DNA from: a bacterium (candidate division B38) B3_B38 | GTDB taxonomy: Bacteria > Acidobacteriota > B3-B38 > Guanabaribacteriales > B3-B38 | Reading direction: 5' to 3' | Assembly (NCBI GenBank): GCA_005223145.1 | Contig: NJBL01000006.1 | Span: forward strand, 1 to 55,905 | Length of the DNA: 55,905 nt | Shown: positions 18,988 to 30,854 of the stretch, in pieces | Numbering within the stretch: the first letter of the stretch is position 1 | How the letters are laid out: each line of letters begins with the position of its first letter | Notes under the pieces: generated by a model | The model's database searches: none | Seen by the model: only the letters and a program-made list of their open reading frames with translations | Told to the model about the DNA's origin: nothing | Position numbers and translations under genes: made by a program

Positions 18988-21900
18988 CTACTTAATCTCC
19001 TCGGCTAAGGGGACCTCCTTCTTTTCCACCTTCTTCTCCTTCTCTGCTTCTACCAGCTTTATGTCGCGATAAGTGGCAAATCCGGTCCCCGCCGGGATCA
19101 GCCGACCTATTATAACATTCTCCTTCAACCCTTGCAGAGTATCCACCTTACCGCTGATGCTGGCTTCGGTAAGCACGCGGGTGGTCTCTTGGAAAGAGGC
19201 AGCGGATATGAAGCTGTCGGTGCTCAAAGATGCTTTGGTGATTCCTAACAGCAGCGGTCTTCCAGTAGCTGGATTCCCCCCACTCTTTATCATCTTCTCA
19301 TTCTCCTCCTGGAACCTGAACTTGTCCACCTGTTCGCTCACCAGGAAATCGGTATCGCCCACCTTCTCCACCTCAACCCATCTCATCATCTGGCGGATGA
19401 TGATCTCTATATGCTTATCGTTGATATTGACCCCCTGCAGCCGATATACCTCCTGAATCTCGTTGACCAGATAGTCCTGCAAGGCGCTCTCACCCAGGAC
19501 ATTAAGGATGTCGTGGGGATTTATGGGTCCATCAATAAGAGGTTCCCCCGCTTTGACCCTGTCATTCTCCCGCACATTGATGTGCACCCCCTTGGGAAGA
19601 GAGTACTCCTTTTTATCACCGTTCTCGTTGATCACATATATCTTGCGCTGCCCCTTCTTTATCTCCCCATACTTGACTACTCCATCGATCTCGGTGATGA
19701 CGGCTGGCTCTTTGGGTCTTCTTGCCTCAAAGAGCTCCACCACTCGGGGCAGACCACCGGTTATATCTTTGGTTTTGGTGGTCTCCCGGGGTATCTTGGA
19801 CAGCACGTCGCCAGGATAAACCACATCTCCTCCCCTCACCATCAGGTGAGCCCTGGAGGGAAGGAGATAGCTCTTCTCCTCAGCTGTTTGAGCGTCTTTT
19901 ATAAGAATGCGGGGTTGCTTCTTCTCGTCAGGCGAATCAGTGATCACCTGGGCAGCCAAGCCGGTTATCTCATCGACCTCCTCCTGCAAGGTCTCCCCTT
20001 CTATTACATCTTTGAAAGAGACCATACCCCCAAACTCAGTGAGTATGGAGAAAGTGTAAGGGTCCCACTCCACCAGGGTAACCCCTGGCTTCACCTCTTG
20101 ACCCTGGTCCACCTTGAGCTTTGCTCCGTAGACAATGCTGTAGCGCTCCCTATCCCTCCCTTGTTTGTCCTGGATTATAATAGAGCCGTTTCGGTTCATA
20201 GCCACCAGGTAGCCCTCTTTGTTCCTTACGGTAACTAAATTGGAAAACTTGACGGTTCCTTCACTTTTTGCCTCCAGCCGCGATTGCTCTGCCACCCGAC
20301 TTGCCGCCCCTCCGATGTGGAAGGTTCTCATAGTAAGCTGAGTGCCCGGCTCCCCGATGGACTGAGCTGCTATAATCCCCACTGCCTCTCCTAATTCCAC
20401 CTGCCTCCCGCTCGATAGGTCTCTCCCATAGCATTTGGCACAGACTCCTCTTTTAGCCTCGCAGGTCAGCATAGAGCGGATTTTCAGCTTTTCGATACCG
20501 GCATTCAATATCTTCTGCACATACTCTTCAGTGATTTCTTTGTCTTTCTCCAGAATTAGCTTTCCGGTAAAGGGGTCTTTGATATCCTCCAGGGTTACCT
20601 TTCCCAAGATGCGGTCTTTCAAGGGCTCGATTATCTCGCCTCCTACCACAATGGCACTCACAGTAATTCCAGAAACGGTATGACAGTCCGATTCGAAGAT
20701 AACCACATCTTGGGCTACATCCACCAGGCGGCGGGTGAGATACCCCGAATCGGCGGTCTTCAGAGCGGTATCAGCCAGCCCCTTCCTCGCTCCATGGGTG
20801 GAGATAAAATATTGCAGCACAGTCAACCCTTCTCGGAAATTGGAGGTGATGGGGGTTTCGATTATCTCCCCGGAGGGTTTAGCCATCAACCCCCTCATCC
20901 CTGCCAACTGGCGTATCTGTAAGGCAGTACCCCGGGCGCCGGAATCAGCCATAATGTAAATGGGATTGAATTCGAGAGAGTCCTGGTTTATTTTCTCCAT
21001 CTCGCTAAACATAGCATCGGAAACCCTCTCGGTAACATCCGACCATATGGCAATAATTTTGTTATAGCGCTCCCGGTTGGTAATAGCCCCCTGTCGGTAC
21101 TGCTTTTCCACTGCGATGACCTCTTCTCGGGCTCTCCTCACCAGAGCTTCCTTCTCCTTGGGGATAATCATATCGTCCATTCCGATGGAGATACCAGCTT
21201 TGGTTGCGTAAAGGAAGCCGAGGTCCTTTATTCTATCCAGCATATCCACTGTCTTTTCCTTGCCAAGTTTCAAGTAGCAAAAGCTTACCAGCTGCATAAG
21301 ACCTTGCTTCTTCAGCAGCCCGTTAATAAAGGGTATACTCTGGGGCAAGGCATCGTTGAAGATAACCCTTCCCACCGAGGTCTTTATGACCTGGTTCTCC
21401 AGGCGCTGGATCTCGGTGTTGAGGACATCCTGAGGGTCGTAGGCGGTGGTGAGGTCGATGATTTCATCGGAATACATAAGCATGATGGGGGTGTTGGTCT
21501 CTACCTCTCCAGCCTCCAGAGCAAGCAATACCTCCTCCATCGAGCTGAATACCCTCCCCTCCCCTCTGGTGCTGGGTTTGGCTTTAGTGAGATAATAGAC
21601 CCCTAAAACAATGTCCTGGCTCGCTATAGTGATCGGCTGACCATTGGCGGGGGAGAGGAGGTTGACAGCGGAGAGCATCAGCTCCGAAGCTTCGATCTGG
21701 GAGATGGGGGAGAGGGGGATGTGAACCGCCATCTGGTCTCCATCGAAGTCGGCATTGAAGGCGATGCATACGAGCGGGTGGATCTTGATGGCTTTCCCCT
21801 CCACCAGAACCGGCTGAAAAGCCTGAATCCCCAGGCGGTGCAGGGTAGGAGCCCGATTCAGCAGAACCGGATGCTCCCGGATGACTTCTTCCAGACAGTC

Positions 21901-23127
21901 CCAGACCTCCGTCTTCTCTTGCTCTACCATTTCCTTGGCAGCCTTAACAGTGGAAACCAGACCCGCCTGCTCCAGCTTGTTATATACGAAGGGCTTGAAC
22001 AGTTCCAGAGCCATTTTCTTGGGGAGTCCGCATTGCTTGAGCTTCAGCTCAGGACCTATCACAATGACCGATCGACCGGAGTAATCGACCCTCTTGCCCA
22101 GCAGGTTCTGCCGGAACCTCCCCTGCTTTCCCTTGAGGGCGTCGCTCAGAGACTTGAGGGGCCGATTGTTGGCACCCCGCAGGATCCGACCTCGTCTCCC
22201 ATTGTCAAACAGGGCATCGACGGCCTCCTGGAGCATCCGCTTCTCATTGCGAATGATAACCTCGGGGGCTTTTAGCTCTATCAGCTTCTTCAACCTGTTG
22301 TTGCGATTTATCACCCGTCGGTAGAGGTCGTTGAGGTCTGAGGTAGCAAACCTCCCCCCATCGAGAGGAACCAGTGGTCTCAGTTCCGGGGGAATAACAG
22401 GTATCACTTGCAGAATCATCCATTTCGGCTTATTCCCCGACCGGCGGAAAGCCTCCACCACCTTCAATCTCTTGGCATACTTCAGCCTCTTTTGAGCCGA
22501 GTTGGATGTCTTCATCTTTTGGCGGAGCATTTTGGCAAGCTCGTTTACATCGATCCGCTTCAGCAGCTCCATTATGGCTTCAGCTCCCATCTTGGCAACA
22601 AAGCGACCCTCATATTTCTCCTTATGCTCCCGGCATTTGGCTTCCGAAAGGATATCCTTCTCCTTGAGGGGGGTGTCCCCCGGGTCGATAACTACATAGG
22701 CTTCGAAGTAGAGTATCCTCTCCAACTGACGAATAGGGATGTCCAATAGCTGCCCGATGCGGCTGGGCACCCCTTTGAAGAACCAGACATGGGAAACCGG
22801 TGCTGCCAGCTCTATATGACCCATTCGCTCACGCCTGACCTTGGACTGGGTCACCTCCACACTACACTTATCGCAGACCACACCCCGGTGTTTCATCCGC
22901 TTGTATTTGCCACACAGACACTCCCAATCGTTGACCGGACCGAAAATCTTGGCACAAAACAAGCCATCCCTCTCTGGCTTGAATGTGCGATAGTTTATAG
23001 TCTCCGGCTTGGTCACCTCTCCATGAGACCACGAACGAATCTGCTCGGGAGAGGCTAAGCTAATCCGGATACTATTGAAATCTCTAATTATGTTAGTCTT
23101 GGAAGATGTCTCAAAAGGTCCGTTCAA
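18988..23127 (-). CDS. rpoC: RNA polymerase beta-prime subunit
   Basis: This is beta', 1379 aa. The N-terminal zinc-binding domain has C70, C72, C85 and C88. The catalytic loop [16 protein letters not shown], which holds the three Mg-binding Asp, is intact. The second zinc site is [13 protein letters not shown], followed by [20 protein letters not shown] and TFHIGGAAS. The start is TTG, supported by GGAGGAG four bases upstream. An unusual 115-bp gap separates it from rpoB and contains a short inverted repeat. Confidence 0.98.
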   Translation of the reverse strand: MNGPFETSSKTNIIRDFNSIRISLASPEQIRSWSHGEVTKPETINYRTFKPERDGLFCAKIFGPVNDWECLCGKYKRMKHRGVVCDKCSVEVTQSKVRRERMGHIELAAPVSHVWFFKGVPSRIGQLLDIPIRQLERILYFEAYVVIDPGDTPLKEKDILSEAKCREHKEKYEGRFVAKMGAEAIMELLKRIDVNELAKMLRQKMKTSNSAQKRLKYAKRLKVVEAFRRSGNKPKWMILQVIPVIPPELRPLVPLDGGRFATSDLNDLYRRVINRNNRLKKLIELKAPEVIIRNEKRMLQEAVDALFDNGRRGRILRGANNRPLKSLSDALKGKQGRFRQNLLGKRVDYSGRSVIVIGPELKLKQCGLPKKMALELFKPFVYNKLEQAGLVSTVKAAKEMVEQEKTEVWDCLEEVIREHPVLLNRAPTLHRLGIQAFQPVLVEGKAIKIHPLVCIAFNADFDGDQMAVHIPLSPISQIEASELMLSAVNLLSPANGQPITIASQDIVLGVYYLTKAKPSTRGEGRVFSSMEEVLLALEAGEVETNTPIMLMYSDEIIDLTTAYDPQDVLNTEIQRLENQVIKTSVGRVIFNDALPQSIPFINGLLKKQGLMQLVSFCYLKLGKEKTVDMLDRIKDLGFLYATKAGISIGMDDMIIPKEKEALVRRAREEVIAVEKQYRQGAITNRERYNKIIAIWSDVTERVSDAMFSEMEKINQDSLEFNPIYIMADSGARGTALQIRQLAGMRGLMAKPSGEIIETPITSNFREGLTVLQYFISTHGARKGLADTALKTADSGYLTRRLVDVAQDVVIFESDCHTVSGITVSAIVVGGEIIEPLKDRILGKVTLEDIKDPFTGKLILEKDKEITEEYVQKILNAGIEKLKIRSMLTCEAKRGVCAKCYGRDLSSGRQVELGEAVGIIAAQSIGEPGTQLTMRTFHIGGAASRVAEQSRLEAKSEGTVKFSNLVTVRNKEGYLVAMNRNGSIIIQDKQGRDRERYSIVYGAKLKVDQGQEVKPGVTLVEWDPYTFSILTEFGGMVSFKDVIEGETLQEEVDEITGLAAQVITDSPDEKKQPRILIKDAQTAEEKSYLLPSRAHLMVRGGDVVYPGDVLSKIPRETTKTKDITGGLPRVVELFEARRPKEPAVITEIDGVVKYGEIKKGQRKIYVINENGDKKEYSLPKGVHINVRENDRVKAGEPLIDGPINPHDILNVLGESALQDYLVNEIQEVYRLQGVNINDKHIEIIIRQMMRWVEVEKVGDTDFLVSEQVDKFRFQEENEKMIKSGGNPATGRPLLLGITKASLSTDSFISAASFQETTRVLTEASISGKVDTLQGLKENVIIGRLIPAGTGFATYRDIKLVEAEKEKKVEKKEVPLAEEIK

Positions 23128-23242
23128 GGTTCTCCTCCTATATTTGTAAATAGCTCACCTTGGAAAAAAGAGGCTACCTTTGCTAATTGGTTTTTCCCCC
23201 TTTATGAGGCTTTGTGTTCATATTGACGAACATAAGGTAATT

Positions 23243-26200
23243 CTATTTTTTCTCCTTTAAAAGCTCCACATTCAGACATAGGCTTTGCAGCTCTCGCACC
23301 AGCACATTAAAGGATTCGGGTATCCCCGGCTCCATGGCACATTCCCCCTTGACTATTGCCTCGTAGATCTTCGACCGTCCGTAAACATCGTCCGACTTGA
23401 CGGTCAACAGCTCCTGAAGGGTATAGGCGGCACCATAGGCCTCCAGAGCCCACACCTCCATCTCGCCGAGCCTCTGTCCTCCGAACTGAGCCTTCCCCCC
23501 CAGGGGTTGCTGGGTTATCAGGGAGTATGGACCAATGGAGCGGGCGTGAATCTTATCATCGACCATATGGGATAGCTTCATCATATAGATGTAACCAATG
23601 GTCACCAGCTGCTCAAAGGGCTCTCCGGTTAACCCATCGTATAGCCTCAGCTTTCCTGACTGGGGAAGTTTAGCCTCGTCGAGGAGCTTTTTGATATCCT
23701 CCTCGGTAGCCCCATCGAACACCGGGGAAGCAAAGCGGAGCCCCAGAACCTTGGCAGCCCACCCCAGGTGGGTTTCCAGTATCTGCCCCACATTCATCCT
23801 CGAAGGGACACCCAGGGGATTAAGCACGATATCCACCGGGGTACCATCGGGAAGGTAAGGCATATCCTCCTCAGGGAGGATTCGCGAAATAACCCCCTTG
23901 TTTCCGTGCCGGCCCGCTACCTTATCCCCCACCTGCAGCTTCCTCTTCATAGCCACATAGACCTTTACCAGCTTGATGACCCCGGGGGCCAACTCATCCC
24001 CTCGTTGCAACTGCTCTGCCCTCTCTTCGAAGGACTCCCTCAAAGCCTCTATCTGCCGCTCAGCACGCTGGTTGAGCTGGTCGAGCTTTGACAGGAGTTG
24101 CTTCCTTACTTTAATAAGACGGAGTGCCTCCAAGGGGAGTTCCGCCAGCTTTTCTGGGGTGAGCTTGGTCCCTTTGGTCAGAAGCACCTTCTCTGTGCTG
24201 GGGTCAACCAGAGAAGCGGTCAGCGTTGCATTGGCTACCATCTGGATGATGGATTGATCCCTCTCGGTATTGACAATCCTTATCTCATCGTTTAAGGTCT
24301 TCTCCATGCTGGAGACCATCATCTGCTCGATCTGCCTCGATCTCTGATCCTTCTCCACTCCTTTTCGGGAGAAGATCTTCACATCGACCACTATCCCCTC
24401 AACCCCTGGGGGACTGATCAGGGAGGCATCTCGCCATTCGCCAGCCTCTTCACCGAAGATAGCCCTCAGCAGCTTCTCCTCGGGGGTCAGCTGGGTCTCC
24501 CCTTTAGGGGTGACCTTGCCCAGTAGAATATCCCCCGGCTTGATATAGGAGCCGATCTTGATTATCCCGCAATCGTCCAGCTTCTCCAGAAACTCCTCGC
24601 TCACATTAGGGATATCTCTGGTTATCTCCTCGGGACCGAGCTTGGTATCCCGGGCTTCGATCTCAAACTCCTCAATATGAATGGAGGTATACAGGTCTTC
24701 TTTTACCAGGCGCTCACTCACTAAGATAGCGTCTTCAAAGTTATAGCCCCGCCAAGGCATAAAGGCTACCAGGATGTTCCGACCCAGGGCTAATTCCCCA
24801 TGGTCGGTGGAGGGACCATCTGCGATGACTTGCCCTTTGGTTACATAGTCCCCCTCCTTGACGATGGGGCGCTGATTGGTGCAGGTATTCTGGTTTGACC
24901 GCCTGAACTTAACCAGATGATATACGTCGGCTCTTACCTCCTCTTCCTCACCCGAAGAGCCACCCTCTGGGGAGACCCTGATTATAATGCGCTGGGAGTC
25001 GACACTGTCAACCACCCCGCTTCTCCTGCAAATGACCACCGCTCCAGAATCCCTGGCGGTCACTTCCTCTATCCCCGTCCCCACCAGTGGGGCTTCGGGG
25101 GTAAGGAGAGGCACTGCCTGCCTCTGCATATTGGACCCCATCAGGGCCCGGTTAGCATCGTCATGCTCCAGGAAGGGAATAAGAGAGGCAGCCACACTGA
25201 CCAGCTGCTTGGGAGAGACATCGATGAAGTCGACCTCCCCAGGGGAAGCCATAATGAAGTCCCCACCCCGGCGGGCGGTGACTCTTTTAGCTATGATTCT
25301 GTTCTTTTCATCCAAAGGGGTATTCGCCTGGGCTATGATGTACCTGCCCTTCCCATCATCCTTCTCCTTGTCTTCTTCCCAAGCGGATAGATAGAAGACA
25401 TAGGGTTTCGCTGTAGCCCCCCTCTTCTTCTCCTCCTTTGCCCGATTGTTGGCTTTCAGCAACTGACTTTCCTCAACTATGGCACCGGGGCTGAGATCGG
25501 TATTCCCTGGTTCGACGATCTTATAATGATTCAGTACCTTGCCATCTTTTACTTTCCGATAAGGGCTCTCAATAAAGCCGAACTCATTGATCCTCGCATA
25601 GCAGCTCAGGGAGGCTATCAGCCCGATGTTGGGTCCCTCGGGCGTCTCTATGGGGCATATCCTCCCGTAATGGGTGGGGTGGACATCCCGCACCTCGAAG
25701 CCCGCCCTCTCACGGCTCAGTCCTCCTGGACCAAGGGCGCTTAGCCTGCGTTTATGGGTGATCTCGGATAGGGGGTTGGTCTGGTCCATAAACTGGGAGA
25801 GCTGACTACTGCCGAAGAACTCTTTGACAGCCGCTAACACAGGCTTGGCATTGATCAAGTCGTGGGGCATAGCGGTAGCAATCTCCTGAAAACTGCTCAT
25901 CTTCTCCTTGACAGCCCTCTCCATGCGGATCAAGCCAATGCGGAACTGGTTTTCCAGCAGCTCCCCCACCGACCTCACCCGTCGATTCCCCAGATGGTCG
26001 ATATCATCCACCGATACAGTGGGGAGGTTTCTCTTCAGTTTGAGCAGGTATTTTATAACCTCTACGTGATCCTCCACCCTTAGCAGCCTCTCCTCTAAAG
26101 AGGTATTTAATCCCAGCTTGGTGTTTAGCTTGAGCCTTCCCACCGGGGAGAAGTCGTAGCGGTGAGGGTTGTTGAACATAGCTTTAAACAGGTTCTGAGC

Positions 26201-27535
26201 ACTCTCGGTGGTAGGGGGGTCTCCAGGACGGAGCCTCTTGTAAATCTCTATCAAAGCATCGATCTGGGTCTTTATAGAAGAATGGTCCCTTTTGTGCTTT
26301 CGCAAGGTATTAGAGATGGTTGCCCCGATCTCCTCCTTCTCCGGATAGAAGACCTCAAAGGTCTCCACCTGGTGCTCAATCAGCTCATCCATTCGAGGGC
26401 TGACCTCCTCATTAAGCTCTAAGAAGACCTCCCCTGTCTCTTTATCAACCACATCGGCTAATGAGCAATGACCCCTTAGTTCATCGGAAGGGATACAAAA
26501 TTCCTCGATGCCCAATCTCTTCAGTTCTTCATAGACACTCCGGCTCAACCTCTTGCCAGCGGCGATCACTGTCTGGTGTGTATGTGGGTCTATTATCTTC
26601 TTTTTTACTTTAAGCCCGATTCCCTCCTTGCACACGGGGTAGTATATCTCCCCATCTCTTATACGGAGTGTTATGGGTGGGTAGAAGACCCGTAATAGCT
26701 CCTTGTCGGTGCTCGAACCGAGCGCCTTGAGGAATATGCTGGCGAGGAATTTCCGCTTTCTATCCACCCTTACATATAGATGGTCTTTAGCATCGTATTC
26801 GTATTCCACCCAGGAGCCGCGGTAGGGAATTATTTGGGCGTAATGCAAGATATTGCTATCGTCCAGGTGGAAAAAGACCCCAGGGGAGCGATGCAATTGG
26901 CTTACTACCACCCTTTCGGTACCATTTATTATGAAGGTCCCGTTTTCGGTCATCAGAGGGATCTCACCGAAGTATACCTCTTGTTCTTTTATGTCGCGAA
27001 CGCTCTTGTTTCCTGTCTGGGGGTCTTTTTCCCAGCCGACCAGCCGAATGGTTACCTTGAGGGGTACAGCATAGGTCATACCCCGCTCCTGGCACTCTCG
27101 CACATTGTATTTGATCTGCAACCTGACCCTCTTCCCGCAGGAAGGGCAACGCCGGGGCTGCTGTCTGTTAGTGGTTCCACAGTAGGGGCAGACCAGTATT
27201 TCGTCTCTCTCCAAGACAGTAGGAACAAGGCGTTCTCCACATTTACGGCAGGCGGTAATCAGCTCCTCCAGACCCTTGAGCCTCCCACAGGCACACTCCC
27301 AGTTCCCTATGGTATAGCTTACAAACTCCAGGGAGTAGGTTCTCCTGAAATCGTAGATGGAAAAGATGCTTTTAAAGACTGCCTGCAACCCGATATCCTC
27401 CCTCTTGTCTGGGGGAACCTCCATTTGCAGGAATCGCCGATAAGACTCCTTCTGTACCTCAATAAGGTTGGGCAAATCTATGGGGCTGGGAATACGGGAG
27501 AAATCGTATCTCCCCTTTCCATTGTTGTTGCTCAT
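23243..27535 (-). CDS. rpoB: RNA polymerase beta subunit with zinc-ribbon insertion
   Basis: This is beta, 1430 aa, with the normal rifampicin region ([28 protein letters not shown]) and normal C-terminal end. Between [10 protein letters not shown] (to residue 77) and [18 protein letters not shown] (from 142), where most beta subunits have only a short link, about 60 residues are inserted. They carry C81, C83, C96, C99 and then C116, C119, C130, C133 in CPYCG and CPSCG. The first four have the same spacing as the zinc site of RpoC. ATG start. The gene follows rplL by 92 bp. Confidence 0.98.
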   Translation of the reverse strand: MSNNNGKGRYDFSRIPSPIDLPNLIEVQKESYRRFLQMEVPPDKREDIGLQAVFKSIFSIYDFRRTYSLEFVSYTIGNWECACGRLKGLEELITACRKCGERLVPTVLERDEILVCPYCGTTNRQQPRRCPSCGKRVRLQIKYNVRECQERGMTYAVPLKVTIRLVGWEKDPQTGNKSVRDIKEQEVYFGEIPLMTENGTFIINGTERVVVSQLHRSPGVFFHLDDSNILHYAQIIPYRGSWVEYEYDAKDHLYVRVDRKRKFLASIFLKALGSSTDKELLRVFYPPITLRIRDGEIYYPVCKEGIGLKVKKKIIDPHTHQTVIAAGKRLSRSVYEELKRLGIEEFCIPSDELRGHCSLADVVDKETGEVFLELNEEVSPRMDELIEHQVETFEVFYPEKEEIGATISNTLRKHKRDHSSIKTQIDALIEIYKRLRPGDPPTTESAQNLFKAMFNNPHRYDFSPVGRLKLNTKLGLNTSLEERLLRVEDHVEVIKYLLKLKRNLPTVSVDDIDHLGNRRVRSVGELLENQFRIGLIRMERAVKEKMSSFQEIATAMPHDLINAKPVLAAVKEFFGSSQLSQFMDQTNPLSEITHKRRLSALGPGGLSRERAGFEVRDVHPTHYGRICPIETPEGPNIGLIASLSCYARINEFGFIESPYRKVKDGKVLNHYKIVEPGNTDLSPGAIVEESQLLKANNRAKEEKKRGATAKPYVFYLSAWEEDKEKDDGKGRYIIAQANTPLDEKNRIIAKRVTARRGGDFIMASPGEVDFIDVSPKQLVSVAASLIPFLEHDDANRALMGSNMQRQAVPLLTPEAPLVGTGIEEVTARDSGAVVICRRSGVVDSVDSQRIIIRVSPEGGSSGEEEEVRADVYHLVKFRRSNQNTCTNQRPIVKEGDYVTKGQVIADGPSTDHGELALGRNILVAFMPWRGYNFEDAILVSERLVKEDLYTSIHIEEFEIEARDTKLGPEEITRDIPNVSEEFLEKLDDCGIIKIGSYIKPGDILLGKVTPKGETQLTPEEKLLRAIFGEEAGEWRDASLISPPGVEGIVVDVKIFSRKGVEKDQRSRQIEQMMVSSMEKTLNDEIRIVNTERDQSIIQMVANATLTASLVDPSTEKVLLTKGTKLTPEKLAELPLEALRLIKVRKQLLSKLDQLNQRAERQIEALRESFEERAEQLQRGDELAPGVIKLVKVYVAMKRKLQVGDKVAGRHGNKGVISRILPEEDMPYLPDGTPVDIVLNPLGVPSRMNVGQILETHLGWAAKVLGLRFASPVFDGATEEDIKKLLDEAKLPQSGKLRLYDGLTGEPFEQLVTIGYIYMMKLSHMVDDKIHARSIGPYSLITQQPLGGKAQFGGQRLGEMEVWALEAYGAAYTLQELLTVKSDDVYGRSKIYEAIVKGECAMEPGIPESFNVLVRELQSLCLNVELLKEKK

Positions 27536-27627
27536 ATATCCTTCTCCTCTAAAAGATGAAATGGAATTCTCCTTCCCTTCATCCTCCCCTAAAGGGCCTT
27601 CAGGGCATATAAATTACCCTTGCCTGG

Positions 27628-28077
27628 CTATTTGAGCTCCACCTGTGCTCCTACATCCACAAATTTCGCTTTTATCTCTTCGGCTTCCTTCTTGGATATC
27701 CCCTCTTTTACCGGTTTGGGAGCATTATCCACCAGGTCTTTGGCTTCTTTTAAGCCAAGATTGGTCAGCTCGCGCACCACCTTGATCACCTTTATTTTCT
27801 TGTCCCCAATAGAGGTCAACAACACATCAAAAATATCCTTCTCTTCGGGAGCCTCCCCAGCAGCTGGGGCAGCAGCGGGGGCTCCGGCGGCAACCGAGGC
27901 TACCATCGGGGCTGCCTTTATCTCAAACCTGGCTTCCAGCTCCTTAACCAGCTTGGCTAGCTCCATCACCGACATCTGCTCAATGTACTTTATCACTTCT
28001 TCCGGGGTCAGCTTAGCCGACTTTTGCTTGGTGGCTTTAGTGGTTTTAGTGGTTTTAGTAACTTTAGCTTCTGCCAT
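27628..28077 (-). CDS. rplL: Ribosomal protein bL12
   Basis: This is bL12 (L7/L12), 149 aa, the multicopy stalk protein that recruits translation GTPases. An N-terminal lead of about 20 residues rich in Thr and Lys ([11 protein letters not shown]) precedes the dimerisation domain, followed by an Ala/Pro hinge (about 58-76) and the C-terminal domain with [20 protein letters not shown]. It is longer than the usual 120-130 residues because of this N-terminal lead. ATG start. Confidence 0.97.
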   Translation of the reverse strand: MAEAKVTKTTKTTKATKQKSAKLTPEEVIKYIEQMSVMELAKLVKELEARFEIKAAPMVASVAAGAPAAAPAAGEAPEEKDIFDVLLTSIGDKKIKVIKVVRELTNLGLKEAKDLVDNAPKPVKEGISKKEAEEIKAKFVDVGAQVELK

Positions 28078-28122
28078 GGCTTTATTAGTTAACCTCCATT
28101 CAAAATCTTATAGTTCTTGTTG

Positions 28123-28638
28123 TTAACCCTTTTGCAATCTAATCTGGTCGATCGTCCAGATAAAGTTGCTGATAGGGGCTTGAAGATAATTGAGCAAACC
28201 GCCCAGGGGGCATTTCAGGACAGAAACCAGTTTGCCGATCAAATCAAGCTTCGGTGGGAGATAGGCCAGCTCCTTCACCTCCTCTGCTGTCAGAAGTTCA
28301 CCGTCTACCAGAGCCTTTTTTATCTTGATCCTCACCTGGTCAGTAGCAAATCCTATCAGCACCTTAGCCAGAACCACCGGGTCCTTCTTGGTATAGGCTA
28401 CGGCAGTGGGTCCGGCGAACTCATCTTTGAGCTCCTCCAGAGGGGTATCCTCAATCGCCATCAGGGCTAAGGTGTTCTTTACCACCTTGTAATGGGAAGC
28501 GACCTCCTTCACCTTTCTTCTGAGGCTGATGGCATCCACTACTTTCAACCCTCGGAAATCAACTAAAAAGACATTGTTCAGCTCTTTAAAAGAGAGGTGT
28601 AATTGCCTGACAGCCTCCTCTTTCTGTTTTCTGTTCAC
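28123..28638 (-). CDS. rplJ: Ribosomal protein uL10
   Basis: This is uL10, 171 aa, the stalk base that binds bL12 dimers through its C-terminal helix. Signature: VFLVDFRGLKVVDAISLRRK and VVKNTLALMAIEDTP. The start is GTG, one base after the rplA stop, so there is no separate leader of the kind E. coli uses for L10 autoregulation. Confidence 0.97.
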   Translation of the reverse strand: MNRKQKEEAVRQLHLSFKELNNVFLVDFRGLKVVDAISLRRKVKEVASHYKVVKNTLALMAIEDTPLEELKDEFAGPTAVAYTKKDPVVLAKVLIGFATDQVRIKIKKALVDGELLTAEEVKELAYLPPKLDLIGKLVSVLKCPLGGLLNYLQAPISNFIWTIDQIRLQKG

Positions 28639-28639
28639 T

Positions 28640-29347
28640 TTAAGCTCCCTTCAGGCTCTTTTCTAAGGCCAGAAGGTCTAATTTCACCCCTGGCCCTATG
28701 GTGGTGGAAATAGTAATTCCTTTCAGATACCTTCCTTTACTTGCGGGAGGTTTGGCTTTAATCACCACCTGGATAAGAGCCAGGGCATTCTCTTTGAGCT
28801 TGCCATCCTCGAAGGAGGCTTTCCCAATGGATGCGTGAACAATTCCCCCTTTTTCAACCCTGAACTCCACCTTTCCTGCTTTTATCTCGGCGATAGCCTT
28901 GCTCACCTCGAAGGTTACCGTGCCAGTCTTGGGGCTGGGCATCAGGCCCCGAGGACCCAGCAGCTTCCCCAACCGCCCCAGGCTCCTCATCATATCTGGG
29001 GTGGCTACCACCATATCGAACTCAAGCCACCCATCGCTTATTTTCTTCACCAGCTCCTCCCCTCCAACCGCATCCGCTCCGGCCTCCTCAGCCTCCTTGA
29101 CCTTCTCCCCACTGGCTATAACCACTATCCTTTTGGTCTTTCCTGTCCCGTGAGGAAGAACTACACTACCTCTTACCATCTGGTCGGCATATTTGGGATT
29201 AACTCCCAAGCGCAAAGCCAGATCAACCGACTCGTCAAATCTGGCAAACCGTATCTTCTTAACCAGAGAGATAGCTTCTTCCAATTGGTAGGGTCGGTCC
29301 TCCACCTGCTCCTTCACTCTCTTCCAATTCTTGGTCAGTTTTGCCAT
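28640..29347 (-). CDS. rplA: Ribosomal protein uL1
   Basis: This is uL1, 235 aa, of the mobile L1 stalk at the E site; in many bacteria it represses rplK-rplA translation. Signatures: [37 protein letters not shown] and [19 protein letters not shown] start. No L1-type leader target was recognised upstream of rplK. Confidence 0.98.
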   Translation of the reverse strand: MAKLTKNWKRVKEQVEDRPYQLEEAISLVKKIRFARFDESVDLALRLGVNPKYADQMVRGSVVLPHGTGKTKRIVVIASGEKVKEAEEAGADAVGGEELVKKISDGWLEFDMVVATPDMMRSLGRLGKLLGPRGLMPSPKTGTVTFEVSKAIAEIKAGKVEFRVEKGGIVHASIGKASFEDGKLKENALALIQVVIKAKPPASKGRYLKGITISTTIGPGVKLDLLALEKSLKGA

Positions 29348-29365
29348 CCCATCTTTTCCCTCGGT

Positions 29366-29791
29366 TTAAGGTATAATCTCTATCCCCATGCTTTTGGCGG
29401 TCCCTTCTATGATTTTAATGGCTTTCTCGAGATTATCGGCATTGAGGTCGGGCATCTTTGTTTTGGCTATCTCTTCTATCTGCTGTCGGGACACCTCCGC
29501 TACCTTTTCCTTTTTGGGCTGCTCCGAGCCCTTGGCAATGCCGGCTGCCTTCTTGAGCAGAACCGCTGCCGGGGGAGTCTTGGTAACAAAGCTATAAGTT
29601 CTATCCTCGTAGACGGTAATTACCACCGGGATGATTGTCCCCTCGTCAGCTTTGGTCTTCTCGTTGAAAGCTTTGCAAAAATTCATAATGTTTAACCCGT
29701 GCTGACCCAAGGCAGGACCAACAGGTGGGGCAGGGGTTGCTTTCCCTGCCGGAACCTGCAGCTTAATGTATGCTGCTACCTTTTTAGCCAT
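29366..29791 (-). CDS. rplK: Ribosomal protein uL11
   Basis: This is uL11, 141 aa, of the GTPase-associated centre and the stringent response. It begins [20 protein letters not shown] and has [19 protein letters not shown]. The C-terminal RNA-binding domain ends [11 protein letters not shown] start, 14 bp after nusG. Confidence 0.98.
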   Translation of the reverse strand: MAKKVAAYIKLQVPAGKATPAPPVGPALGQHGLNIMNFCKAFNEKTKADEGTIIPVVITVYEDRTYSFVTKTPPAAVLLKKAAGIAKGSEQPKKEKVAEVSRQQIEEIAKTKMPDLNADNLEKAIKIIEGTAKSMGIEIIP

Positions 29792-29805
29792 CTCCTACCC
29801 CTTTG

Positions 29806-30336
29806 CTACAGCTTCTCCACCTGTAGAAAAACAAGCTCTACCGGAGTGGACCTGCCAAAGATAGACACCATAATCTTCAAGGTGTTCCGCTCCTGATTCA
29901 CCTCTTCCACCTTGCCGGTGAAGTTGTTGAAGGGTCCGTCAATGATCCTGACCGTCTCCCCCTTTTTGAAATCGAACTTCGGTCTCGGCTTCTCCGAAGC
30001 AGTGGCTATCTGATCTTTTATTTTTTCAAACTCATTTTCTGTCAGAGGTGTGGGGGTCTTCCTCGAACCTACAAAACCGGTGACTTTGGGTGTCCCCCTG
30101 ATAACATGCCAGACCTTATCCGACATCTCCGCTTCTACCAAGATATAGCCGGGGAAGAACTTCTTACTAGTGATTACCTTCTTTCCACCCTTCATCTCCA
30201 CAATATTCTCCGTAGGGATCAGGATGTCTCCCACATTTTCCTGCAAGCCGAGAGCTTCGACTCGCATCTCAATCCCTTCTTTCACCCTTTTCTCAAAACC
30301 CGAGTAGGTATGCACCACATACCACTGCTTCGCCAT
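29806..30336 (-). CDS. nusG: Transcription elongation factor NusG
   Basis: NusG, 176 aa, binds RNA polymerase and couples it with the ribosome or Rho. The NGN domain has [19 protein letters not shown] and [11 protein letters not shown]; the KOW domain has [21 protein letters not shown], and the end reads [22 protein letters not shown] start, 6 bp after secE. Confidence 0.98.
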   Translation of the reverse strand: MAKQWYVVHTYSGFEKRVKEGIEMRVEALGLQENVGDILIPTENIVEMKGGKKVITSKKFFPGYILVEAEMSDKVWHVIRGTPKVTGFVGSRKTPTPLTENEFEKIKDQIATASEKPRPKFDFKKGETVRIIDGPFNNFTGKVEEVNQERNTLKIMVSIFGRSTPVELVFLQVEKL

Positions 30337-30342
30337 CGCCTT

Positions 30343-30540
30343 TTACCTGCTAAAATATCTTAAAACCGAGGTCACAATTTGTTGTAAGCCTATATCTACT
30401 ATGTATAAAAAGATGGCAAAGATGAAAACCGCAATCAGAACTACAATGGTGGTACCATACACCTCTTTTCGGTTTGGCCAGGTGACTCTTTTCGTCTCTG
30501 CCTTGACCTCGGACATAAAACTCTTAATCCGCTTCAGCAC
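30343..30540 (-). CDS. secE: Protein translocase subunit SecE
   Basis: SecE clamps the SecY channel. This is the short one-helix form, 65 aa, with the amphipathic motif EVKAETKRVTWPNRKEVYG and one membrane helix (about 30-52). The start is GTG, with AGAGGT six bases upstream. It follows tRNA-Trp and precedes nusG, the usual bacterial pair. Confidence 0.95.
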   Translation of the reverse strand: MLKRIKSFMSEVKAETKRVTWPNRKEVYGTTIVVLIAVFIFAIFLYIVDIGLQQIVTSVLRYFSR

Positions 30541-30652
30541 GAAGGCACCTCTTTTAGCTTACCAAAGTATAATATCTCCCATAAAGAGAGGGGGTTCTTT
30601 TTCCCCCTCCACATCCCTTTCTTGCTTTTTCTCATTGTATACAAATAAAAAG

Positions 30653-30729
30653 TGGCAGGCCAGGAGGGACTCGAACCCCCATCCACCGGATTTGGAGTCC
30701 GGCGCTCTACCAATTAGAGCTACTGGCCT
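30653..30729 (-). tRNA. tRNA-Trp (CCA)
   Basis: A full cloverleaf is read on the minus strand: acceptor AGGCCAG paired with CTGGCCT, D arm with TAGCTCTAATTGGTAGAG, anticodon loop CTCCAAA giving anticodon CCA, T arm with GGTTCGAGTCC, discriminator G and an encoded 3' CCA. It lies between rpmG and secE, a position shared with several other bacterial lineages. Confidence 0.95.
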
Positions 30730-30765
30730 TTGCCCACTATTTATCTTACTTTTTAACCCTATAAT

Positions 30766-30798
30766 GGTCGGACTCTTAAAGCTTCCCCTTATCCGACC
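30766..30798 (-). other. Stem-loop between rpmG and tRNA-Trp
   Basis: GGTCGGA and TCCGACC form a perfect 7-bp stem with a 19-nt loop in the 125-bp spacer. No long U tract follows, so it is more likely an RNA processing or stabilising element than a terminator. Function is inferred only. Confidence 0.4.
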
Positions 30799-30854
30799 TC
30801 CCTCTCAAAGAACGGATATATTAAAAACCTTCTCCAGACAAAACCTTTCCACTT

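Noticed and set aside
19411-20238. 275-codon plus-strand frame
   Set aside because: It lies entirely antisense to rpoC, a certain gene, and has no recognisable domain.
26780-27559. 259-codon plus-strand frame over the rpoB N-terminus
   Set aside because: Antisense to rpoB, whose reading is unambiguous.
28835-29695. 286-codon plus-strand frame
   Set aside because: It lies antisense to rplA and rplK; composition follows from the opposite strand.
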